Of a stretch of 64,000 nt of DNA, positions 7,979 to 15,085 are shown piece by piece. The position numbers were made by a program, and so were the translations under genes. Origin of the DNA: an uncultured Porphyromonadaceae bacterium (lineage in GTDB: Bacteria > Bacteroidota > Bacteroidia > Bacteroidales > Muribaculaceae); NCBI GenBank assembly GCA_900545955.1, contig URAU01000001.1, positions 1-64,000 of the forward strand, given 5' to 3'. The notes below the pieces were generated by a model. The model was not told the DNA's origin, made no database searches, and was given only the letters and a program-made list of their open reading frames with translations. Each line of letters begins with the position of its first letter. Within the stretch, counting starts at the first letter, position 1.

Positions 7979-8884
7979 TCAGGCCGTGAGAACTGCCATT
8001 ACGAGCGAATAGAATTTCGATTCGGCGGAATCGCTTCGCGAGGGGAGGACCACCGGAATCATGGCTCCCTGAAGCATTCCCGCGATTACGGCGCCTGCGA
8101 ACACGGTGATTGTCTTGTAGAACGTGTTGCCGGATTCGATATTCGGGAAGATAAGCAGGTCGGCATTGCCGCATACAGGGCTTTCGATTCCTTTTATCTG
8201 GGCGCTGTGGGCGTCGCAGGCCGTCTTCACGTCCATCGGGCCACCCATCTCGACATTGCCGAACGCGCCGGCTTTTGCTTTTTCAATCAGACTGACATAA
8301 TCGGTCGAGTTAGGGAATTTTGGGTTCACTTTTTCCGTGAAGTGAATCAGAGCGACGTTGGGATGCTCGATTCCAAGGCGCCGGCATGTGGCAAGGTCGT
8401 AGCGCAGAATTGCCTCACGCTGAGCCAATGTCGGATAGGGGATTACCGCCACATCCGAGAAAAATATCAGTTTATGGTAGCCCGGTAGCTGGGCCACTGC
8501 CAGATGGGTCAGTACATTGCCGGCGGGGAGTATGCCGGTCTCCTTGTTGAGTACGGCTTTCAGCAGCGTGTCGGTGCCGATAAGTCCTTTCATCACAACA
8601 TCGGCTTCTCCGTTGCGCGCCATGGCGGTAGCCGCCTGCGCGGCGTCGGCATCGGTGGCAGTCTCGAGAATCTCCACGTCGGGTCGCGTTGCCCATTCTG
8701 CGGGAAGCACTGCGAGACGGGCGGCAGTGCCGAGCAGTACAAACCGGGCGGCATTGCGCTTGAGCGCCATGGCGACGGCGCCGATTGTACTTTCATCATA
8801 CGGGCAGACTACTGCGATACGTTTCGACTCGTGTCTCGCTGACAGTTGCGCCACGAGGTCGGCGAATGTCTCAATTTTTTTCAT
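7979..8884 (-). CDS. ptb: Phosphate butyryltransferase
   Basis: This PTA/PTB-family enzyme converts butyryl-CoA (or isobutyryl-CoA) + Pi to acyl phosphate + CoA, feeding the kinase downstream. The product is 301 residues from ATG 8884; a TTG two codons upstream is less likely. Family features include AVAQLPGYHKLIFFSDVAV and DLLIFPNIESGNTFYK. It is the first gene of ptb-buk-FNT. No thiolase, crotonase or butyryl-CoA dehydrogenase genes are in the window, so the acyl-CoA source is unknown; branched-chain amino-acid catabolism is possible. Confidence 0.92.
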   Translation of the reverse strand: MKKIETFADLVAQLSARHESKRIAVVCPYDESTIGAVAMALKRNAARFVLLGTAARLAVLPAEWATRPDVEILETATDADAAQAATAMARNGEADVVMKGLIGTDTLLKAVLNKETGILPAGNVLTHLAVAQLPGYHKLIFFSDVAVIPYPTLAQREAILRYDLATCRRLGIEHPNVALIHFTEKVNPKFPNSTDYVSLIEKAKAGAFGNVEMGGPMDVKTACDAHSAQIKGIESPVCGNADLLIFPNIESGNTFYKTITVFAGAVIAGMLQGAMIPVVLPSRSDSAESKFYSLVMAVLTA

Positions 8885-9110
8885 GGCCAAACATATTGCG
8901 GATGTGTCGCGACGGGCTACACCTATCCATCCGCAAATATCATACTTTTTTTTGACTTATCACCTCTCCGCGCCTACTTATTTTTGGTTAAAATTTCCTA
9001 TTGCAGCAGTATGTTTTTGAAGATTTTAAAACCTATGCGTTTTGTATGATTAAAATATTTAATTTATAATATTGGTTTGATTGTAAAATAAAACGGCATT
9101 ATCGGTATGG

Positions 9111-9141
9111 GATTGCACAAATGCACTAAAAGTGTGCAATC
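9111..9141 (-). terminator. Hairpin after glycerate kinase
   Basis: GATTGCACA (9111-9119) and TGTGCAATC (9133-9141) form a perfect 9-bp stem with a 13-nt loop just past the glycerate kinase stop. There is no strong T-run. The rest of 8885-9144 is A+T-rich and presumably carries the ptb promoter, which I could not place. Confidence 0.5.
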
Positions 9142-9144
9142 GCG

Positions 9145-10338
9145 CTATAGTTTCTTAGCTTCGAGAAGCATGCGGTTTATTGAGGAGGCGACGTATGGGA
9201 GGGAGGCCCGGAGGGCGGCCTCCGCTGTGGAATGGTTGAGCGGAGTCTCTGCGTCGATGTATGCAGACGTCTGAAAAAGGCCGGCGCGACTGATGGTTGA
9301 CCGACCGGCAACCACTACGACCGGAATGCCGCGACGCGATGCTTCGTCGCAAAGTGTGCCGACCACTTTCCCTTCCGACGACTGCTCGTCGTAGCATCCT
9401 TCGCCGGTTATAACGATGTCGGGCAGCGGATCGGATGAGAATATGCCGTAGTGTGTGGCCATATACTTTGCTCCGGCGTGAGTAGGGCATTTCAGCACTC
9501 TGCGGAATGCATAGCCAAGGCCGCCACCGGCTCCCTGGAAGGGTGGTTCGACCGCCGGCGCAAGGAGGGTGGCATCCACGGCATGCCTGAAATTGTTCAG
9601 GGCGCGCCCGAGGTCAGGCAGATCGGTTTCCGGCATCCCTTTCTGTCGGGCAAACGAAAGTGCCGACATCGAGTGGCCGGCCTCCATGTCGGTGGCGGCA
9701 GGCGTAAGAGGAACGTTCACATCGGCCAACACCGTAATCCGTTGCCGAAGATTCCGGCGGTCCATCCCGCTGAAGTCCACACTGAATATGTTGCAGAGGT
9801 CGGCGGCTTCGACAGCTCTCCCGTCGCCTATGGGATTTCCCCAGCAGTCGAAATATCTTGCGCCGAGGGCCTGGAGCATCCCCGCGCCTGCGTCGGTCGA
9901 AGCGGTTCCTCCGATTCCCACGAAAATCTCGCCGACCCCAGAATCAAGGATATGACGGATTATTTCGCCGAAACCATAGCTTGTGGCATGCCAAGGGTCG
10001 AGAGGGCGGTCGCCGAGCATGGCGAGGCCGACCACGGCCGCACAGTCGACCGCGGCTGTGTGTCCGTCAGTAAAATATTGTGCTGTGCAGGGCTGCATGT
10101 AGGCGTCGTGAACCTCGGCAGATGCGGGAGCCAGATGCATCTCTTCGGCGAGGATGGCGGCCGAACCTTCCCCTCCGTCGGCCATGGGATAGACGCGCAG
10201 ATCGATGTCGGGTATCACGCGAAGCCCGTCGGCGATGATGGAGGAAACCTCCGCGGCCGTAAGCGTGCCTTTGAATTTATCGGGCGCGACAGCTATTACC
10301 GGGGGGAGCTTGCTTCCGTCGGCTGTTGCAGGCATCAT
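9145..10338 (-). CDS. Glycerate 2-kinase
   Basis: This belongs to the GarK/GlxK-type glycerate kinase family, which phosphorylates D-glycerate with ATP to 2-phosphoglycerate. The recognisable start VIAVAPDKFKGTLTAAEV is followed by YPMADGGEGS and later GVGEIFVGIGGTASTDAGAGM and PDIVITGEGCYDEQS. From ATG 10338 the product is 397 residues. An in-frame ATG at 10389 adds 17 residues, but the probable -7 element at 10395-10402 would then leave almost no leader, so the shorter start is preferred. The gene stands alone, divergent from the 5'-nucleotidase. Confidence 0.92.
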   Translation of the reverse strand: MMPATADGSKLPPVIAVAPDKFKGTLTAAEVSSIIADGLRVIPDIDLRVYPMADGGEGSAAILAEEMHLAPASAEVHDAYMQPCTAQYFTDGHTAAVDCAAVVGLAMLGDRPLDPWHATSYGFGEIIRHILDSGVGEIFVGIGGTASTDAGAGMLQALGARYFDCWGNPIGDGRAVEAADLCNIFSVDFSGMDRRNLRQRITVLADVNVPLTPAATDMEAGHSMSALSFARQKGMPETDLPDLGRALNNFRHAVDATLLAPAVEPPFQGAGGGLGYAFRRVLKCPTHAGAKYMATHYGIFSSDPLPDIVITGEGCYDEQSSEGKVVGTLCDEASRRGIPVVVVAGRSTISRAGLFQTSAYIDAETPLNHSTAEAALRASLPYVASSINRMLLEAKKL

Positions 10339-10394
10339 CGGGATGGATGGTCGGACGAAAATAGATTTGAGTTTTCCAAAACCTTTCATAATGC

Positions 10395-10402
10395 CAAATT
10401 TA
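10395..10402 (-). promoter_or_regulatory. -7 element (TAAATTTG) for glycerate kinase
   Basis: The minus strand carries TAAATTTG 57 nt upstream of the chosen start. The -33 element is not recognisable. Confidence 0.55.
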
Positions 10403-10538
10403 GGTAATTTCGGCCGGATGGATACTCTTTTTAATCGAATTTATCCCCAGGCCGATTGCCGCGCTCGGCAAAATAGTGTAAATTCGCGTTATCTCTTATA
10501 TTAACGTATATTTTTTATCCTCAAACGCCATCTCAGAT

Positions 10539-12053
10539 ATGAAATACTCATACCGTAAAATCGCGCTGGCCGCCATGGCGGTTCTCGCAGCAGGCTGTAT
10601 GTCGGCGGAATCGCTGGTTCTGGTACATACGAACGACACCCACAGTCAGATTGATCCCACCGACAAGGGTTTTGGAGGCATCGCACGTCGCAAGGTTCTC
10701 ATCGACAGTATCCGGTCGGTGCATCCGAATGTTCTGCTGATTGATGCCGGCGATGCCGTTCAGGGCACGCTCTTTTTTACCCTCTATGGAGGGGAGGTGG
10801 AGATGAAGATGATGAACGAACTCGGATACGATCTCGCCGTTCTCGGCAACCATGATTTCGACAACGGGATGGATGCCCTGCAGCGCAATCTTGCGCTCAG
10901 CGACGCCCAGTGGCTTGCCACCAACTACGACCTTTCGGCCACAGATATACGGCAGTATTTCAAGCCGTATGTAATCAAGGAATACGACGGGAAGAAAGTG
11001 GCGTTCATCGGCCTTAACCTGAATCCCAAAGGTATGATTTCGGAAGGCAACTACGACGGCGTGAAGTATCTCGACGCCGTTAAGGCTGCCAATGCTACCG
11101 CATGGCACCTGAAGCACAACGAAGGGGTGGATATGGTTGTCGCCATCACCCATCTCGGCTACGACGAAGTGCCCCCCTCCGACCGTACCGTAGCCGAGGC
11201 TTCGGAGGATATCGATATAATTCTTGGCGGCCATTCGCATACGCTTATCCGTCCGGGCAGCGGTCAGGAATGGGTGCGCAATGCTGACGGCCGCGATGTG
11301 CTTGTGGCGCAGAACGGCAAGAGCGGACTGTGGATAAGCGAGATAGAGATAGATCTGGATTCTATCGGCAAAAAGGCTCCGGATTATCGCCAGATTTCGG
11401 TCGACGCTCGTCTGGACCCGCGTACGGATTCCCGCATAGATTCGTTGCTCAAGCCATATCGTGCCGGAGTCGACGAACTGATGGGCGAGAAAATCGGCCG
11501 TACAGCCCGCGAGCTCTCGGCCGATGGAGCGCCGCTGCTTAATTTCCTCAGTGATTTTGTGCTCGACCGGGCCTCACGCCTCGAAGGCGCAGGCAATGTG
11601 GATCTGGCCATTACCAACAAGGGGAGCCTTCGCCGCAATCTCCCTGCCGGCAATATCACACGCGGACAGATTATCATGCTGCAGCCGTTCGACAACAGGA
11701 TTCTTGTAGAGACAATTAAAGGTTCCGATCTGCTGGACGCGCTTAATGTGATGGCTTCGCGCGGAGGCGACGGTGTCAGCCGTGGTGTCGACGTGGAGTT
11801 CGACCCCGCAACGGGTAATTGCACACGGGTGATTGTCAACGGCGAACCTCTTGACCCCGAGCGCACCTATCGTATTGCAACCATTGATTATCTTGCCAAG
11901 GGTGGCGACTATATGCAGCCGCTGACCCGTGGCGATGTTGTGGCACGGAGCAACCGTATCATGCATGCCGACCTTTCCGACTATATCGCCAGGGAATTCA
12001 AGGGAAAGAAGATTAACCCTTCGGATAAGGTACGCATGCGCGCGGTGCGCTGA
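10539..12053 (+). CDS. UshA-like 5'-nucleotidase/metallophosphoesterase, exported
   Basis: This 504-residue protein has an N-terminal signal ending in a lipobox-like LAAGC (Cys about 20). The calcineurin-type metallophosphoesterase domain (about 25-280) shows HTNDTHS, DAGDAVQGT, GNHDFDNG and GGHSHT, the metal-ligand motifs of the family. The C-terminal 5'-nucleotidase substrate-binding domain (about 320-480) shows NKGSLRRNLPAG and IATIDYLAKGGD. It probably hydrolyses extracytoplasmic nucleotides to nucleosides and phosphate. Many Bacteroidales split the two domains between genes; here they are fused. The next gene converges on it 8 nt away. Confidence 0.93.
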   Translation: MKYSYRKIALAAMAVLAAGCMSAESLVLVHTNDTHSQIDPTDKGFGGIARRKVLIDSIRSVHPNVLLIDAGDAVQGTLFFTLYGGEVEMKMMNELGYDLAVLGNHDFDNGMDALQRNLALSDAQWLATNYDLSATDIRQYFKPYVIKEYDGKKVAFIGLNLNPKGMISEGNYDGVKYLDAVKAANATAWHLKHNEGVDMVVAITHLGYDEVPPSDRTVAEASEDIDIILGGHSHTLIRPGSGQEWVRNADGRDVLVAQNGKSGLWISEIEIDLDSIGKKAPDYRQISVDARLDPRTDSRIDSLLKPYRAGVDELMGEKIGRTARELSADGAPLLNFLSDFVLDRASRLEGAGNVDLAITNKGSLRRNLPAGNITRGQIIMLQPFDNRILVETIKGSDLLDALNVMASRGGDGVSRGVDVEFDPATGNCTRVIVNGEPLDPERTYRIATIDYLAKGGDYMQPLTRGDVVARSNRIMHADLSDYIAREFKGKKINPSDKVRMRAVR

Positions 12054-12061
12054 GCCCTATG

Positions 12062-12331
12062 TCAGACCGCGGCCGCCGGGCGGAATGTGGATTCGAAATC
12101 TGTGGCGTCCAATCCTTTTGGCGTCGGAGATGTTGCCCGCATTGTGTCGCGCTCCACATACTGGCGTATCATCGAGTAGAGCACTTCCTGCATCGGTGTG
12201 AGCCGTCCGCGTGTGTCGGCTCCCAGAATCATTTCCGCAGCCAGGGCTGTGGTAACGGCAATGCGCTCTTCGGCGGGGAGCGAGTTGATGGTGTTGATTA
12301 CATGTGCGGAGATTACAAAAGCTGTTTCCAT
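12062..12331 (-). CDS. Small conserved Bacteroidales protein of unknown function
   Basis: The product is 89 residues from ATG 12331 (METAFVISAHVINTINSLP...). The frame is open to 12421, but the extra residues are A+T-rich and atypical. It is probably all-helical, with no signal or membrane segment. I recognise no domain. It converges on the 5'-nucleotidase gene. A probable -7 element is more than 200 nt upstream, so a long leader is implied. Confidence 0.6.
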   Translation of the reverse strand: METAFVISAHVINTINSLPAEERIAVTTALAAEMILGADTRGRLTPMQEVLYSMIRQYVERDTMRATSPTPKGLDATDFESTFRPAAAV

Positions 12332-12555
12332 CTGGTCAGGATATGATAAGTAACTGTTCAAAATTATTTTATACTTTACTGAGTTGATTATTTCAATATT
12401 TCCACGGTAAAATTTTCGCATCTTTTCCTCTCTTCATCAGTCGTGTAGACATCTACACTCCTTCTTCATCGAGAAAAATCTCCTGAAAATTTTCCTACCG
12501 GAAATATCAAAATGATTTCGACCAGTTACTTAGTTTATAAATTTTGTCTGTGCTA

Positions 12556-12563
12556 CAAAGTTA
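12556..12563 (-). promoter_or_regulatory. -7 element (TAACTTTG), likely for the small protein at 12062-12331
   Basis: The minus strand reads TAACTTTG in the 350-nt gap 12332-12682. If used, it implies a leader of about 215 nt to ATG 12331, which contains the small inverted repeat tgtagacatctaca (about 12447-12460). Confidence 0.45.
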
Positions 12564-12612
12564 GCCGCAACATGGGCAAGAATTTTTCACTCCTGATTTA
12601 AATGATATTAAT

Positions 12613-12662
12613 AATCCCCGATTTTTTAACATTTCGGCTGAAATGTCAGGAAATCGGGGATT
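12613..12662 (-). terminator. Hairpin after yqgE
   Basis: AATCCCCGATTT (12613-12624) and AAATCGGGGATT (12651-12662) form a 12-bp stem enclosing a second small stem, ACATTTC/GAAATGT. It lies 20 nt past the yqgE stop. Confidence 0.7.
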
Positions 12663-12682
12663 TTGGTTTGGTGAGACAGGGC

Positions 12683-13297
12683 TCAGTTGAGTTTCGGATT
12701 TGTAGGGTGGTACAGCCAGTTTCTGTAGGGGCTTCCCAGGGAACGCACTACCTTATACCAGTATGATTCCCCTTCCACGTTCAGAATCCGTGATGTTTCG
12801 GGTTGCGGCGCCACGGCCCATACATGCTGGTGCACTTCGCGGTCAAGCTGACCGGCGTCCCAGCCGCTGTAGCCTACAAAAAATCTTATACGGCCGTCGG
12901 TCGGGAGACCCATGTTGACGTAGGCTTTCACGCGCTCGAAATCGCCGCCTATATACAGGTCGGCAGTAAGCGGACGAGAGTCGGGAAACTCTCCCGGAAG
13001 GGAGTGGAGATAGAAGAGCCTGTCGTTGCCCACCGGACCGCCGCAATATATGGGAATATCGACTTCGTCGTCAATTCCTTCTACGGCTTGCCCGAGGGTG
13101 ACGCCGGTAGGTTTGTTGAGCACTATTCCCATGGATTTCTCGCCGGGTTCGTAGTCGACCAGAGAAATCACCGCGTGGTTGAAATGCTCCTCGCGGAGGA
13201 ACGGCTCGGCAACGAGCAGTCGGCCGGAGGCAGGGCGGGGCGAAGGCATATTGATGCGGAAAAGCGAAGCATCAAGGTTAGGCATCGTATGGTCCAT
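12683..13297 (-). CDS. YqgE/AlgH family protein
   Basis: The 204-residue product from ATG 13297 belongs to the YqgE/AlgH (UPF0301) family, whose biochemical role is not established. Recognisable motifs are GRLLVAEPFLREEHFNHAVI, GIVLNKPTG, YCGGPVGNDRLFYLH and FVGYSGWDAGQLD. The frame is open to 13393, but the family begins near the chosen start. It is the last gene of the ftsK-lolA-trxB-yqgE run, 128 nt behind trxB. Confidence 0.88.
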   Translation of the reverse strand: MDHTMPNLDASLFRINMPSPRPASGRLLVAEPFLREEHFNHAVISLVDYEPGEKSMGIVLNKPTGVTLGQAVEGIDDEVDIPIYCGGPVGNDRLFYLHSLPGEFPDSRPLTADLYIGGDFERVKAYVNMGLPTDGRIRFFVGYSGWDAGQLDREVHQHVWAVAPQPETSRILNVEGESYWYKVVRSLGSPYRNWLYHPTNPKLN

Positions 13298-13425
13298 AAG
13301 GCGATATTTTTCTGAGTTGACAGGTAATAGGAGAGATGTTTCGAGAGAGGGTCTTGTCGCCATTGAGAGTGGGTTTGCCGCCTCCGTCCGCACTGCCCCG
13401 GCGGATTGTCCGGGGCAACCGACGA

Positions 13426-14364
13426 TTAACCGTCGATAAGGAATCGGTCGGCGTCCATCGCGGCGCGACAGCCCGAGGCTGCGGCATTGATGGCCTGCTG
13501 ATAGATGGAATCTGCCACATCGCCGGCGGCGAATACACCAGCGACGCTTGTGGCGGTTGTCGGAGCCTGGGTGCGTATGTAGCCGGCTTCGTCGATGTCG
13601 AGTTTGCCACGCACAAGGTCGGTGTTGGGCGTGCGGCCGATGGCCAGGAAGAAGCCGTCGAGGGGGAGATCGAATATCCGCTCGCGTTCCGTACCCTTGA
13701 ATTCCATGATTTTTGCGCCTTCAAGCACTTCACTGCCGTAGAGGTCGACGGGGTTGGAGTTGAAAAGTACCTCGATGTTTTCAGTATCGAACACACGCTG
13801 CTGCATTACTTTCGATGCGCGCAGCGCAGGTTTGCGGACTATGAGATATACCTTGCGTGCAAGCGATGCGAGATATACAGCCTCCTCGCAGGCAGTGTCG
13901 CCACCGCCCACCACTGCAACTACGCGTTTGCGATAGAAAAAGCCGTCGCAGGTGGCACAAGCCGAGACTCCCATCCCCATGAACCGCTCTTCGCCAGGCA
14001 GCCCGAGGTAGCGTGCATTGGCTCCCGTGGCGATAATCAGGGTGGAGGCCAGTATGCTGTCGCCATTGTCGAGCGAAAGACGGAAGGGACGCATGCTGAG
14101 ATCGATGTCGGTAACTACTCCCAGACGCACGTCGGCACCGAAGCGGATGGCCTGCTCGCGCATTTTCATAACCATCTCCGTTCCGTTGATTCCTTCAGGG
14201 AATCCGGGGAAATTCTCCACGTCGGTAGTGGTGGTGAGCTGTCCGCCGGGCTGCATCCCTTCGATAAGGATGGGAGAAAGGTTGGCACGTGAGCTATAGA
14301 TTGCGGCGGTGTAGCCTGCGGGGCCTCCGCCTACGATTGCACATTTGGTGATAAGTTCAGCCAT
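13426..14364 (-). CDS. trxB: Thioredoxin reductase
   Basis: This 312-residue flavoprotein transfers electrons from NADPH through FAD to thioredoxin. It has the N-terminal FAD motif GGGPAGYTAAIYSSRA, the redox-active pair Cys136/Cys139 (ACATCDG), the second dinucleotide motif VVGGGDTACEEAVYL, and the C-terminal FAD motif GVFAAGDVAD. It is cytoplasmic. It lies 53 nt downstream of lolA and on the same strand as ftsK. Confidence 0.97.
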   Translation of the reverse strand: MAELITKCAIVGGGPAGYTAAIYSSRANLSPILIEGMQPGGQLTTTTDVENFPGFPEGINGTEMVMKMREQAIRFGADVRLGVVTDIDLSMRPFRLSLDNGDSILASTLIIATGANARYLGLPGEERFMGMGVSACATCDGFFYRKRVVAVVGGGDTACEEAVYLASLARKVYLIVRKPALRASKVMQQRVFDTENIEVLFNSNPVDLYGSEVLEGAKIMEFKGTERERIFDLPLDGFFLAIGRTPNTDLVRGKLDIDEAGYIRTQAPTTATSVAGVFAAGDVADSIYQQAINAAASGCRAAMDADRFLIDG

Positions 14365-14417
14365 GGTTGTATGTCTGTTGTCTATGTGGTTGATTTCTGA
14401 TTCTTGGATTTTTCGCG

Positions 14418-15050
14418 CTACCTCAGGTCGACGATTTCGACTCCAGGATGCGATTTGGGATTGAAAGTGAAAAACGAGCGTGGCCGTTGCGCCGTCTTTT
14501 TCAGCGAACTGATGGCGATGTCGGCGCGCGTGCCGTCGGAAGCTGTCACGGAGATGTGGGTCGGCATCGAGGTCGAGGCGTTGAGCGTGAGGATAACTTT
14601 AGCATACGCCGCGCGCTTTTTGTCGGCGGGAGTGAGCTCAAGTTTGTCGAGACCGGAGGGCGCTTTCAGCCGACGGGCCTTATATCCTTTCTGTAGTCCG
14701 TCGACAACGGCAAACGGATTGATCTGACCGAGTTCGGCCAGCGACGGTTCGGAAATGTTGACTTCGCCCATCGTAGGCGAGTAGGCCCACTGCGTGCGGC
14801 CGTCGAACCATACCGACATCTCGTTGGTGGTGAGGCGGAAGCAATTGCCGCCAATCTGAATGCTCCCTTTGGCATGTGAGCCCTGAGTCGATGCCGTAAA
14901 TTGCGCGTCGATGCCGGGTGCGGCTTTCAGTGCTGCGATGGCTTTGGCAAGTATCTCGGAAGCCGTGGGTGTTGCTGCCGCTGCGGTGAAATTCAGTGTG
15001 GCGGCCAGAGTAAGAAAAAGAACCGATAGTTTTATTTTTCGGAGTTTCAT
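14418..15050 (-). CDS. LolA-like outer-membrane lipoprotein carrier
   Basis: This 210-residue exported protein has a cleavable signal (about residues 1-24, ending TAAAA). The mature part matches the LolA/LolB-like fold: ASEILAKAIAALKAAPGIDAQF at the start, and the strand-rich GSIQIGGNCFRL and MSVWFDGRTQWAYSP. LolA ferries lipoproteins across the periplasm. This divergent Bacteroidota version is called from its length, signal and motif pattern. It follows ftsK by 35 nt, an arrangement common in the phylum. Confidence 0.82.
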   Translation of the reverse strand: MKLRKIKLSVLFLTLAATLNFTAAAATPTASEILAKAIAALKAAPGIDAQFTASTQGSHAKGSIQIGGNCFRLTTNEMSVWFDGRTQWAYSPTMGEVNISEPSLAELGQINPFAVVDGLQKGYKARRLKAPSGLDKLELTPADKKRAAYAKVILTLNASTSMPTHISVTASDGTRADIAISSLKKTAQRPRSFFTFNPKSHPGVEIVDLR

Positions 15051-15085
15051 TTATCTTTTAACAATCCTTTAATTGTTATGGTTCG

